The notes beneath the pieces are model-generated. The model was not told the DNA's origin, did not search any database, and worked only from the letters and a program-made list of their open reading frames with translations. Both the position numbers and the translations under genes were made by a program. From positions 746,274 through 810,273 of the forward strand of contig BFEA01000034.1 of the NCBI GenBank assembly GCA_003427395.1: DNA of 64,000 nucleotides. Reading direction: 5' to 3'. The stretch comes from Chara braunii. Taxonomy: Eukaryota; Streptophyta; Charophyceae; Charales; Characeae. Shown here piece after piece: positions 22,677-36,165 of the stretch. Position 1 is the stretch's first letter. The number at the start of each line of letters is the position of its first letter.

Positions 22677-25437
22677 CATCCAGAAGTACTCCTTTAGGCT
22701 TAACAGGGGTATATCGTGTCGAAGGGTAGTGTAATCCAATCAAATGGATAACATCTCAGATCCCGAGCCCCACTTCTAGGACTAAGCCTCACCACATCTC
22801 CCTCCGATTTTAGTGCTTGTACCAAGCTGACCTCGTTGAGCATAGTCAGACAACCCCATTCACAACCATCTAAAGGTCGGTTGATAAGACCATACCTTGT
22901 CAGGGTGTGATAGACCTACCTAGCATGAACCTCGCTTGGGCTACCACTCAAAGTGTGCTCATACTTAGTAGTAGTTGTCCGACTCACCGTCAGAAATCAA
23001 ACAAGGCCTTGAACACCTTCCTCCCTTTCGTCGATAGTGTAGTCATCTCTTCCTTTATAAGGAAAAATAACAAGACTTCACTGTGGACCAGAAACATTGT
23101 TCCAGCGTGAGTCTCACTATCGCCTACAAGATTTAACTACACCCTCTTCAAGGTTATCAGGCAATGATATCAATCAACGTAGCGATTCTCCAAAGGACAG
23201 GTTTTACATGCTGACCTCCCTTGAAAGAATTTATTATCTTCAAAGGTTGGTCACTCCATTCACCTTCGGTCCCATGCCGAACGTGGATTTCATACAGTTT
23301 TTCTATTCTTATCGAGGAAAACAATTCATAAACATATCCAGACAGACAAAAACATTCACCAAACAATCAATAAATATATACACAACAATTCAAACTTCAC
23401 TCAACCAAGAACAAAGCATACAATGATACGTCACTTGAAACATATTTCATTCATACCAAGTCATACACATTTATCATAGTGGGAATAAGTAGTTTTATCA
23501 CTCTTTATATAAAACTAAAATCCGAGGAGTCGGGTTCTCCTCAAGTGGACACTCCCATACTCTGATTATATTGAGTAACCAATCGATAAAAGTCCGACTC
23601 TATTTATATAGTTTCAACAATAAGATAAATAGACCCCCTTATGCAATGACTCCTAAAGTTAATTCATCATCGTACTCTATCATATACAACCTCAAACGGA
23701 CACCTATTTTTCGAGTGATGAAATAATTACTCATAAAGCTAATTCAATTACGTAGATGACTTGATATTACGATTACTACACTATTTATCCATAATGATTA
23801 GTCAATCACTAAGCGAGTGATGAAATAATTAATTTATATGTCATCATATCCTAAAGGTCAAATTATACTTCCACAGGGCAACCTTATCAACCAGACTCTA
23901 TACCACACTAGCATAATAGTCTAATCAGATCTTTACTGAATAGTCAGGTTTTAACTGTCAAAACAGCTCAGCACAATATCACTCACTATATTCCATTTAG
24001 TTTTTTACAATACGATTATAACATGGTTTCTAAGGCTACCACGTCCTATATGCCTCAAACTTGCCTATCGAAAATGTATGCTGAATGCCAAGAACCCTTT
24101 GTGTCTTGATAAAACCTGTATACAGTCGTTCACTACCACTTAAATGCATCTATTACACAAATGTTACACGATATATCCTCAGAAAGTTAGGCAACGGTCG
24201 AGAGACCGAGTCTATTATTAGGACCTAATATCATATAACTCTAAAAATTTGACGATCTAGTTACACTATGTAAGCAATGACTGATAGGGTTAGTTTATTT
24301 ACAGTCTTGTACTTTGACTATATGACAAATGACCTTGCAACGCACATAGTCCTCAAGTAGGAAGCCTAACACCTATATTTTCTTCAAGGGCCTACAAATG
24401 CCTATTTGATATTTACGCATATTATTCAACTTCAAAAGGGAACTAACAACACACATCACCTTTCAAAAACACAAGATTGAGATATTGCCCTGATAGTAAG
24501 ACTATTCGTGACGATCCTGTCTAAAGAATCGAAACTTGATGAGATTATGCGCTAGGACCTGTGGACTTTTCATTATACAAGTTATCTCGTTGTCCCTACT
24601 ATTCACACCAACAAAGGATGTAGAGGATTCTCTACCTTGCAAGGTGATAAGCAATGAACTGAATAGATAATTGAATCGGACAAGGAACGAAATTCCGTCA
24701 TAACCCTACCTCATAGAGTCATAGATATGACTAAAGAGACACAGGAAAAGAAAGTAGTGTCAAAGTAAGGCTGACAAAGTCAGTCTATATTACCTAAATA
24801 TAAATAGAATAGTTACTCACACACCTATCTCTCCTTGATCCCTGAGCATTTTAAGAGAGTTAACGTAGTCGTTAATCTTCTAATTACTGAAGTCGACAAG
24901 TCCCAGTTACACAGACGAATGTCCCGAGTACAGAAACTGAAGGACGAAGCTAGCATACACAAATACCTCCCTCAAATCGTTCACTACCCCAACTTCTAAC
25001 TTCTATGTAAAAGTATCACATTCACTAGCTGACATAGACTTCTAACTATCATATACTTCAGTTCGTTCTTCTAAAGACGTTGGTAGGTAGTCCAAGTCCC
25101 TAACAACATGACCCTTGCAGGTATTATCGATATAACTGCACACCTTTCCAAGCGCATCACATTTATTTGATACAATTCCAACCTGTATATCACAGGCTAT
25201 ATCAGTTTGATTAAAGGTTGTCGTTTTGTCGTGATCATCGTCTTACCATACCCGAGTTCGTTCACTGAGGACCTCGGTTGGAAGTGAGATTCCCCGACAA
25301 CAGGTTAACTCGTTGCCGGTGGACACCCTTATTAACGATAATCATGCTGAGAATTAAATTAAGGTTGTCGTCTAGGGAGGACTTCAATTTACCAAACCCA
25401 TGTCCGTTCGCATAGGACCCCAGCAGACAATCGAAGA

Positions 25438-25455
25438 TCCCCGGCAACAGCGCCA
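25438..25455 (-). other. Primer-binding site, tRNA-Asp type (element A-1)
   Basis: The plus strand reads TCCCCGGCAACAGCGCCA, identical to the 3' end of plant tRNA-Asp except one base, two bases from the LTR edge at 25458. The same primer type is known from plant Tat/Athila-group Ty3 elements. Confidence 0.9.
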
Positions 25456-25926
25456 CCTGTCGGGCGTGGCTGTCCCACACCCAGATGTAAAGTATTTTTT
25501 TTTTGTGTCGGACCTCATGGTCGCATCACGCAGGAGTTTTAAGCGATTCCGCGAAAGACCAACTTCGACCGTGCGCGCCAGCTATACCTCTCGCATCGTC
25601 AACTTTCCTCTTCCTGACTGTATTCAGCCAGCCGCAGCAGCAGAAAGCTCTGAATGTACCTGGTCGCAAACGGCGGCCAGGTTAATTAAATTTGATGATT
25701 AAGCATTCTCCATTCTCATCTTTCCACTCCTCCCCTTTTCTCTACCTCCTACTCACACACACATATGTATGTATGCGATAGCGTATATATTCACGTTCAT
25801 TTATTTTTATAAGTCGTAGATTCATTCGATTTTATTTTTATTTATTTATTTATTTTATTTTATTTATCCTATCGATGGAAGTACCATGAGGTAAGCTGCG
25901 AGATTGAAGGCTTACCTGTTATCTCT

Positions 25927-26118
25927 TCGTCGTCGCCGTCTTCCCCGTCGTCGGTCTTCGTCGTCAGTCTTCGTCGTCGTCGTCAGTCTTTGTCGTCTTC
26001 GTCAGCGTCGTCAGTCTTCGTCGTCGTCGTTAGCGTCGTCGGTCTTCGTCGTCAGTCTTCGTCGTCGTTGTCAGTCTTCGTCGTCAGTCTTCGTCGTCGT
26101 CGTCAGCGTCGTCGTTGC
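25927..26118. repeat. TCG trinucleotide-rich tract in LTR A2
   Basis: Longer version of the tract in A1 and A3. Composition alone explains the open frames through it. Confidence 0.85.
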
Positions 26119-26423
26119 CGTCTTTTTCCTTCCACTTCCCCTCGTTCTCTCTGTCCCCCTCCTTCTCCTTCTTCTCATTCTTCTCCTCCCTCTAAATGAT
26201 AAGGTTCGATGAACTTTCCACAACACCCCCTGCGGCAAACCGCCGAGATCACCGCGATCCAGTCACTTCAACGGACCATTTAATCGGTAGGAGCGACGAC
26301 GGTGTGTACAAAGGGCAGGGACGTGATCAACGCAAGCTGATGACTTGCGCTTACTAGGCATTCCTTTTTTAAGATCGATAATTACAACAATCTACCGCGT
26401 CGCGGAGAACCCCCTTCCCTTCT

Positions 26424-26541
<118 letters not shown>

Positions 26542-26868
26542 CTTCTTCTTCTCTCCTGCCTTCTACTTCGTCTTTCTCCTCCTCGTGCGCCATCTTCTGC
26601 TGCGCAGTCACCTTCTTTTCTCGCGCGTTCCTTCTCTTGCGCCCGCACCCCTGTGCTCTTCTGTCCCCCCGCAACCATCCGAGTTCGTCGAGCTCCGCTA
26701 CCCCTTTGCCCTTCTTTCTGGCGGAGTCGAACGGGCCTCGATCGTAGCTCACCCGACAAAGCAGTCATCAGTCTCACTCAAACGAATCTGCCCTTGAATC
26801 CATGGCAGATTCATCGAAAACATTTGGTTGCACATACAAAATCTCGTAGGGCAAAGGAAAAATAAAAC

Positions 26869-26900
<32 letters not shown>

Positions 26901-27941
26901 AAAAAAACTAAAAGAAAAAAATCTATCGAGATTTAAATAGGAAAAATGATCTATCTACTAACTACCCCGTTGTTCCACTTGTCATGCCAGTACTGCGATG
27001 GGGTCTCAGAAAGATCTAACTATAACTACCAACTACTCTGCTCTAATCGTGAAGACACGGGTTCGAGTCCCACCTACCGCATGCGTCGTGAAATATGGCC
27101 CTCGTAGGGTTGGCCTCGGGCAAAAAGGAGCTAGCCCGGAGGTAAGATGGACTCGTTCCCTAAGTCTATCACTTAATAATCTGCACCCAAACCTACTAGG
27201 CTATTTCCTACTTCGAGTAGAAAAGGAGTTGTCCAGGTATAAGTATAGGAGTGGGGCTTAGTCCGCCTACTGACCCGAGTCCATTCCTACGTTTGTGTGT
27301 GCGCACGCTCAACTGCCGGCATGCCTGCCTGAGCGCTTGTCGGCTTGAGTGCGTGCGTGACCCACAAAGCACTTGGTTCTTTTGAAAAGGCCTGCGGGGC
27401 CGGTACTTACCTGTAGCTGTGACATTGAGGGTTGCGGTGGGGGAAACACCTAGGTGGCGGGTAGAAGAAGCCCGCGGTACTTAGAGTAGCGGAAAACACT
27501 TAAGTAGTAGGTCGACCGATACCTGTCCAAATAGAGGTAGATGTACCGGGTATTCGAGACCGAGTAGAAGAAAACAAAAAGTTGGCATTTTTAGACGCTA
27601 AGTATCGGTAGGTAGACAGGTACCAGCCCAAGTCTCAGCGTGTGTCGTAGATCTACCCGACACGACACTGACCCAGTCAACCCTTCGACCTTTTCGGTTG
27701 GAGGGTATTACTACTGATCGTAACCATCACAGTGCACGTCACAACAACTCGCGTTCATATTCTCAAAAATTTCTCACCGATTCGTCCCTGCCTCAATGGC
27801 CGAGAAAATCGTTTTCAAAGTGTCGAGCGAAAACACGTACACTTTTAAGTTCAGACCAACTCCGTCATGGTAGTTGGTGCGATCGGCGTGTCGAATGTGA
27901 AAACATGGTCAAATACCCTTGTAAGGGTATTTGGTCCGACA

Positions 27942-30900
27942 GTATTCCCATACCTTATTAAGCGACGTCCCCGTCGCTAGGGATGTTTATCACAATCATC
28001 TATACAATTTCCCCTTATATCGTTTTCCATGATCAAATGAACTAAAAAATATGGCATGATCGATAACACCACTGGACAGATGAAACAATACAAAACAATA
28101 CATGTATCTCCGTTACTCCTTGGAAGAGAAGGTAATTCCCTTTCCCGAAATAAGGTGCATCTTTGATAAGTGGATACCAAAATCTGAGTCCCTGGAGTGA
28201 AGTGTGGTTCATGATTGACATTGTCACCTCACGTTTCATTGTTACTGCCGGGATTTTAACTTGGGTCTCCCACATTATACAAAATAAATCCAATAACTTG
28301 AAGTGGGGATACTTGATCTATGCTACAGCACACGAAATCGTCAAGTATGACAATGCTTCCTCCTTCCCCTCACCCTTAGACTTTTAACCCACGTCATCGT
28401 TGGTTGTCTTCAGGGTCATTGTCCGCATGCGAACTCAACCCCTCAAATGCGGGTCCTAATCGAGACCTTGGATGTCTAACTTTTGATATTAATATCCAAA
28501 GTTGTCAGCCGTCATACCCGAAGTCTAATACAGGAGGACACGCAGTCTCCATCTTGACCCACCTCAATCCTGCTGATCAGGCCAGAGTTGCGGCCCACCG
28601 TGTTGTAACTTTAATAGTGGTTCCCGTATTGGTTGCGCAATAACGGGTAAGTCTTATCATTAAAAATTTTACATATTTCAAAGACTACTTTCAACCCCTC
28701 CGGTAACTACCTGAGTTGATTCCTTCATCAAGGTGGCCACCCCTCTGGTCTCAACTCCAGGCAAAAACCGGAAGGTCCGCTGTCTGGTTATACTTGGTCA
28801 TCAGCCCACGCTGAGAGTTACGTCCCAACGATGCCAATTTTCCACCATAGGCTTGGTAATTTCAGTCCCTCATATTGACCTCCTAAAGTGGATGAACGAT
28901 GTTCAATTCAATATACACCAAAAAAATCATCATCAAAAATATTTTCATCCTTGTCAGTTTGCCAATTTGTGGATGAACGATGTTCACTCCAAAAACCATA
29001 AAGATAAATTTTTCATTGTCAGGTTGTCACTCAGTGGATGAACAAGGAGCATCGTCAGGTTGCCACTCAGGGATCGTGTCCTCCAAGTCTCGATCACAAC
29101 TCGGTCAGACATATGTCTCGGGGATCTTTCAAAAATTTATAGAATTATTCAATGTCCCAAATGAAAATGTTGGCTTCCACGTTACCATTGATGCAAAGAT
29201 ATCTTTCAAAATATCAACATTTCCCGAATGAGTTTATCTCTTGGATCTCACAGGCTTATCTCATACTAACCCCATAGAGGAATGACTGGCGCATTTTCAA
29301 GACATCTCTCTGATGTCTTTCTAAGCAGGACATTTATCATGTCTGCTCAAATATATTAATGACCCGAGGGTCGAAAAAAATTCCAAGATTCAAACTCAAT
29401 TTAGATCGTCGTCATACTGACTTCTGAGGTTTTGCCCTCAATAATACATTGCACGAATGTTCGCATAATACTCAGATATGGGTATTAAGCTGAAGTTGTC
29501 CAAAATGATTAAACCCTTTCGATGACAATCATAAAATCGAACCACACTCCGTCATCCAGATTGATATCTAAAATGAAGAAACATGTTATAAACAACTCGT
29601 TACTGTACGCAGGGTTTTCCCCCTGTTTTCACGAAACTTTACAATAGAAGTGTAAATGACATTTTTCTGCCATAAAGAATGAATATAACTCAAGATAAAG
29701 GAAGAAATGCTTGAGAAGGCAAAAAGTAAATAATATTTCATACGATACCAAAATATTTAGTCATACCAATTCAAATCAAACAAACATAAACTAGTAACCT
29801 AATTAATAATTAAAATAACCGTTATAATTGAAACTTCATAAGAACAAATCACATCGAAGTTAAAACGATGACATAAGATATACTACTCCTTCAGGCTTAA
29901 CAGGGGTATATCGTGCGGGATGAGGGGTGGTGTAATCCAATCAAAAGGATAACATATCAGATCCCGAGCCTCGCTTCTAGGACTAAGCCTCACCACATCT
30001 CCCTCCAATTTCAGTGCTTGTACCAAGCTGACCTCATCGAGCACAGTCAGACAACCTCATTCACATCTATCTAAAGGTCGGTTGGTAAGACCATACCTTG
30101 TTGGGGTGTGATTGACCTACCTAGCATGAACCTCGCTTGGGCTACCACTCCAAGTGTGCTCAGACTAAGTAGTAGTTGTCCGACTCACCGTCAGAAATCA
30201 AACAAGGCCTTGGACACCTTCCTCCCTTTCGTCGATAGTGTAGTCACCTCTTCCTGTATAAGAAAAAATGACAACACCTCACTGTGGACCAGGAACATTG
30301 TTCCGGCGTGAGTCTCACTATCGCCTACAGGACTTAACTATACCCTCTTCAAGGTTATCCGGCAATGATATCAATCAACGTAGCAATTCTCCAAAGGACA
30401 GGTTTTACATGCTAACCTCCATTGAGAGAATTTATTCTCTTAAAAGGTTGGTTACTCCATTCACCTTCGGTCTCATGCCGAACGTGGATTTCATACAGTT
30501 TTTCTATTCTTATCGAGAAGAACGATTCATAAACATATCCAGACAGACAAAAACATTCACCAAGCAATCCGTAAATATATACACAATAGTTCAAACTTCA
30601 CTCAACCAAGAACAAAACATACAATGGTACGTCACTTGAAACATATTTCATTCATTCCCACATACAATCATTCACACCAAGTCATACACATTTATCATAG
30701 TGGGAATAAGTAGTTTTATCACTTTTATATAAAACTGAAATCCGAGGAGTCGGGTTGTCATAAAGTGGACACTCCCATACGCTGATTATATTGAGTAACC
30801 AATCGATAAAAGTCCGACTCTATTTATATAGTTTCAACAATAAGATAATTAGACCCCCTTATGCAATGACTCCTAAAGCTAATTCATCATCGTTCTCTAT

Positions 30901-32527
30901 CATATACAACCTCAAACAGACACCTACTTTTCACGTAGATGACCTGATATTACGTTTACTACACTATTTGTCCATAATGATTAGTCAATCACTAAGCGAG
31001 TGATGAAATAATTAGTTTATATGTCATCATATCCTAAAGCTCAAATTATACTTCCACAGGGCAACCTTATCAACTAGACTCTATACCACACTAGCATAAT
31101 AGTCTGATCAGATCTTTACTGAATAGTCAGGTTCTAACTGTCAAGACAACTCAACACAGTATCACTCACTATATTCCATTTAGTTTTTCACAATATGATT
31201 ACAACCTGGTTTCTAAGGCTACCACGTCATATATGCCTTAAACTTGCCTATCGAAAATGTATGCTGAATGCCAAGAACCCTTTGTGTCTTGATAAAACCT
31301 AATATACAGTCGTTTACTACCACTTAAATGCATCTATTACATAAATGTTACACGATATATCCTCAGAAAGTTAGGCAACCGTCGAAAGATCGAGTTTATT
31401 ATTAGGACCTAATATCATATAACTCTAAAAATTTGACGATCTAGTTATACTATGTAAGCAATGACTAATAGGGTTAGTTTATTTACAGTCTTGTACTTTG
31501 ACTATATGACAAATAACAACACACATCACCTTTCAAAAGGGCAAGATTGAGATACGCCCCTGATAGTAAGACTATTCGTGACTATCTTGTATAAAGAATC
31601 GAGACTTAATGAGATTATGCACTAGGACCTGTGGACTTTTCATTATACAAGTTATCTCGTTGCCCCTACTATTGACACCAACAAAGGATGTAGAGGATTC
31701 TCTACCTTGTAAGGTGATAAGCAATAAACTGAATAGATAATTGAATCGGACAAGGAACGAAATTCCGTCATAACCCTACCTCATAGAGTCATAGATATGA
31801 CTAAAGAGACACAGGAAAGGAAAGCAGTGTCAAAGTAAGGTTGACCAAGTCAGTCTATATTACCTAAATATAAATAAAATAGTTACTCACACACCTATCT
31901 CTCCTTGACCCCCGAGCATTTTAAGAGAGTTAACGTAGTCGTTAATCTTCTAACTACTTAAGTCGACAAGTCGCGGTTACACAGACGAATGCCTCGGGTA
32001 CATAAGCTGAAGTACGGATCTACGATACACAAATACCTCCCTCATATCATTCACTACCCCACATTCTAACTTCTTTGTAAAAGTATCATATTTACTAACT
32101 TACATAGACTTCTAACTATCATATACCTCAGTTCGTTCTTCTAAGGACGTTGGTAGGTAGTCCAAGTCCCTAACAACATGACCCTTGCATGTATTATTGA
32201 TATAACTGCACACCTTTCCAAGCGCATCACATTTATTTGATACAATTCCAACCCGTATATCACAGGCTATATCAGTTTGATTAAAGGTTGTCGTTTTGTT
32301 GTGATCATCGCCTTACCATACCCGAGTTCGTTTACTAAGGACCTCGGCTGGAAGCGAGATTCCCCGACAACGGGTTAACTCGTTGCCTGTGGGCACCCTT
32401 ATTAACGATAATCATGCTGACAATTAAATTAAGGTCGTTGTCTAGCGAGAACTTCAATTTATCAAACCCAGGTCCGTTCGCATAGGACCCCGACAGGCAA
32501 CCGAAGGTCCCCGGCAACGGCGCTACC
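27942..32527 (-). mobile_element. Internal region of element A-2, non-coding
   Basis: About 4.6 kb between LTR A2 and LTR A3. It keeps about 763 bp next to LTR A2 (27942-28704) that element A-1 lost. Short frames such as 30108-30311 and 30268-30639 recur in A-1 but have no known motif and are not the same length in both. I see no gag, protease, reverse transcriptase or integrase. Confidence 0.75.
32508..32525 (-). other. Primer-binding site, tRNA-Asp type (element A-2)
   Basis: The plus strand reads TCCCCGGCAACGGCGCTA, a one-base variant of the tRNA-Asp 3' end, two bases from LTR A3. Confidence 0.9.
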
Positions 32528-32815
32528 TGTCGGGCGTGGCGGTCCCACACCCAGATGTAAAGTAATTTTTTTTGTGTCGGACCTCACGGTCGCATCACAC
32601 AGGAGTTTTAAGCGATTAAGCGAAAGACCATACGCGCCAGCTATACCTCTCGCATCGTCAACTTGCCTCTTTCCGACTGTATTCAACCAGCCGCCGCAGC
32701 AGAAAGCTTTGAATGTACCTCGTCGCAAACGACGGCCTGGTTAATTCAATTTGATGATTGGACATTCTCCATTCCCATCTTTCAACTCCTCCCCCTTTTT
32801 TCTACCTCCTACTCA

Positions 32816-32823
32816 TACACACA

Positions 32824-32868
<45 letters not shown>
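32816..32868. repeat. (CA)n microsatellite in LTR A3
   Basis: About 25 CA units with two interruptions. Confidence 0.95.
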
Positions 32869-32870
<2 letters not shown>

Positions 32871-33290
32871 GTATGTATGCGGTAGTGTATATATCCACGT
32901 TCTAGCGGTAAATTCATTCGATTTTATATTTATTTATTTTATATTATTTTATTTATCATATCGATGGAAGTACCATGAGGTAAGCCGTGAGATTGAAGGC
33001 TTACCTATTCTCTCTTCGTCGTCGCCGTCATCACCGTCGTCGATCTTCGTCGTTGTCGTCAGCATCGTCGGTCTTCGTCGTCAGTCTTCATCGTCGTCGG
33101 TCTTCGTCGTCAGCGTCGTCGGTCTTCGTCGTTGTCGTCAGCGTCGTCGTTGTCGTCTTTTTCCTTCCACTTTCCTCTCGTTCTCTCTCTCCCGCTCCTT
33201 CTCCTTCTTCTCCTCCCTCTAAATGATAAGGTTCAATGAGCTTTCCACAACACCCCCTGCGGCAAACCGCGGAGATCACTGCGATCCAGT

Positions 33291-33326
<36 letters not shown>

Positions 33327-33398
33327 CGGTGTGTACAAAGGGCAGGGACGTGATCAGCGAAAGCTGATGACTCGCGCTTATTAGGCATTCCTCTTTCC

Positions 33399-35137
33399 AC
33401 ACGTGGTCAACGACACTCCGAATCTTCGCTGAAACTCATTCTGAAGTGGAGAACTTTCAACATTTTTGAAGTTCTTCAAAGTCGAGTATCAATGATTTTA
33501 GAAGTTTTGAAAATGTTGAATGCCCCTACGTTGAATAAATCTTCAAAATATTCAACGTCTGCCCCCCTGTTTGAGTGTATAAAACAATGAAAATTTTGAA
33601 GATTCTGAAGTGGTGAAAATGTTGAAAATTATGAAGTACACCCCCTTGTCCGAGTGTGTAGGAATGCTGAAGTTTGTGAAAATTGTGAAGTGGTAAAAAT
33701 GTTGAAGATTCCGAACCCCCTTTCCCCCCCTGCCTCCGCCTGTTTTGTTTCTTTAAGGGGAGGGCGTTCAAAATCTTCGACGTTTTCACCACTTTATAAT
33801 TTTCGAAATCTTTAGCGTCTACCCCTCTATCTAAGCGTATAGAAACGCTGAAGATTTTGAAGATTCTGAAGTGGTGAAGATGCTGAAAATTCTGAAGTAC
33901 ACCCCCCTCTATCCGAGTGTGTAGGACGCTGAAAATTCTGAAGTGGTGGAAACGCTGAAGATTCTGAATCCCTCTCGTGCCTCCTCTTGTAAGGGGGGGG
34001 GGGTTTAGAATCTTCCGCGTTTTCACCACTTCGAAATTTTCACAATCTTCAACATTCGTCCCCTTGTATAAGTATGTAGAAATATTAAAAATTCTGAAGA
34101 TTCTGAAGTGCTGAAGATACTGAAAACTCTGAACTACACCTCTTTTCGTCTGAGTATGTAGGAATGCTGAAGATTCTGAAAATTTTGAAGTGGTGAAAAC
34201 ATTGAAGATTTTGAACACTCCCCACCCCCCCTCCTCTCTAAGCTTATAAAAATGTTGAAGTTTTTTAGCATTATAAAGTGGTGAATCCATTGAAGACGCT
34301 GAACCGACCCCACGTCTCTAGGTTTGTACCTCCCCTGTTCGAGTGCTTAGTGTGTATGAACGTTGAACGCACTCTATGTACACCCCCTTATCCGAGTGTG
34401 TAGGAACGCTGAAAATTCTGAAAATTTTGAAGTGGTGAAAATGTTGAAGATTCTAACCCCCCCCCTTCCCCCGTGCTTCCGCCTGTTTTGTTTATTTAAG
34501 GGGAGGGGATTCAGAATCTTCGACGTTTTCACCGCTTCATAATTTTCAGAATCTTCAACGTCTACCCCCTATCTAAGTGTAGAGAAACGTTGAAAATTCT
34601 GAAGTGGTGAAGATGCTGAAAATTCTGAAGTAAGCCCCCCTCTATCCGAGTGTGTAGAACGCTGAAGATTTTTAGAATAAAGAAGTTTTAAAACGCCAAA
34701 AATTAACCCCCCCCCCCCCCGTGCCTCCCCCAATGAGGTCGGGGGGGGTTTTAAATCTTCAGCGTTTTCACCGCTTCAAAATTTTCAAAATCTTCATCAT
34801 TCGTCCCCTTGTATGAGTGTGTAGTAATGTTGAAGATTCTGAAGATTCTGAAGTGGTGAAGATGCTGAAAACTCTAAACTGCACCACCTTTCGTTCGAGT
34901 ATGTAGGAACGCGGGGGATTCCAAAAATTATGAAGTGGTGAAAAGGTTGAAGATTTTGAACCGCCCCCCTTCTCTAAGCTTATAAAAATGTTGAACTAGG
35001 CTTGTACCTCCCCTTTCCGAGTCTTCAAAATATTAAAGTACACCTCCCCTGTTCGAGTGTTTATGTTCGAGTGTGTATGAAGGTTGAACACACTCTACGA
35101 ATACGATGAATATTAGAGGACCCGTTAACCATCTCTC
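33399..35137. mobile_element. hAT-like non-autonomous DNA transposon, 1739 bp
   Basis: It interrupts LTR A3 exactly between two copies of CCTCTTTC (33391-33398 and 35138-35145). The uninterrupted text (ATTCCTCTTTCAAGATC) is present in A1 and A2, so this is an insertion with an 8-bp target duplication, as hAT elements make. Ends are weakly inverted: CACACGTGGTCAACG against GAGAGATGGTTAACG read in reverse. Inside there is no transposase; instead two long related halves (about 33640-34290 and 34386-34990) are built from short GAAGATTCTGAAGTGGTGAA-type units in both orientations. The 254-codon minus frame at 33526-34290 is a by-product of these repeats. Confidence 0.7.
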
Positions 35138-35199
35138 CCTCTTTCAAGATCGATAATTACAACAATCTACCGCGTTGCGGTGAACCCCCTTCCGTTCTC

Positions 35200-35330
35200 C
35201 CTCTTCTTTTTCTTTTTCTTCTTTTTCTTCTTCTTTTTCTTCTTCTTTTCTCCTTTTTCTCCTTCTTCTTCTCTTCTTTTTCTTCTTCTTCTTCTTCTTC
35301 TTTTTCTTCTCTCATTCCTTCTACTTCGTC
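35200..35330. repeat. TTC/TTTTTC pyrimidine tract in LTR A3
   Basis: Low-complexity CTT repeats matching the poly-T tract of A2 and the gap edge of A1. Confidence 0.9.
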
Positions 35331-36165
35331 TTTCTCCTCCTTGTGCTCCATCTTCTGCTGCGCAGTCACCTTCTTTTCTCGCGTGTTCTTTCTCTTGCGC
35401 CCGCACCCCCTTGCTCTTCTGTCCGCTCGCTGTTGAGCGCATCGGCCCCCACGCGAGCGAGGGCCCTCCCGACCATGTCACGCAGGAGTTTAAACAAAAA
35501 CACAACATAAGAGACAAGTTGGGAACGACGTGAAATAATCTCGGTAACTGCCGAGACGGATGCGATATCGCATCGTTCCTTAGCCGCTCTAGCCGGGTGC
35601 GCCAACTATACTTCCCGCAGTCCCCTACGACAGGATAGGTTCCCGCGGGGCATAAGCTTGCCTTCGCTAAGGGGCTGTCACACCCCTTAGGGGCGTATCC
35701 CTACCGAGCTACCGACCCACGTGTGAAAGTTTTTACATGCAATTGCAGGAGTGGGTCGGCCGAGGGCGTTTGCTTGCTCGCTGTAGTATAGGTCTGGCGA
35801 TTATCTTCATAGTATGAAGTGCACGCCGGTCGACAAGGATGGTCTCAACCATCCGTGAAACCTCCTTGCCCCTTTAAACATGAGTCAAAAGAAAGTTATA
35901 ACAATCGCACATGGTTATACCAAAAGGAACTATTACTTCGTCGATAGGAATGTATATTCCATTTGCAATGATAATCGAAAGAGTTAAAATCATCATTAGA
36001 CACCCATGATCAAAATAAACCTCGACCACGCCTCGTCGATCGCCGCAAAATTCATACAGCCGCCAACGAGGAGTTGGCTTTAGACAATAACCTCAATGCA
36101 ACCGATAAGATAGTTCGTCTGTCTTAGTTTTGACTTGATGAGATGTTGTGCCAAAGTTATTCATT

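Larger units (their letters stand above)
21513..25457 (-). mobile_element. Internal region of element A-1, non-coding
   Basis: Aligns with 28705-32527 of element A-2. No frame above about 70 codons is shared with protein-like features, so no gag or pol is recognised. It holds short repeated text (GTCAGGTTGCCACTC near 21762-21875), a foldback element (22546-22676) and, at its upstream (minus-strand) end, the primer site at 25438-25455. Confidence 0.75.
32528..35430 (-). repeat. LTR A3, interrupted and truncated
   Basis: Begins TGTCGGGCGTGG like A2. It aligns to A1/A2 up to 33398, is interrupted by a 1739-bp insert, resumes at 35146 (AAGATCGATAATTAC) and is cut at 35430 by the B array. It includes a CA tract (32816-32868), a TCG tract (33016-33152) and a TTC-rich tract (about 35200-35330). 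As the 5' LTR of element A-2 it adjoins the primer site at 32508-32525. Confidence 0.85.

Noticed and set aside
33526-34290. 254-codon minus-strand frame with FRIFKIF-type repeats
   Set aside because: Generated by the short repeats inside the DNA transposon; no start context, no transposase motif, not continued in the second half.
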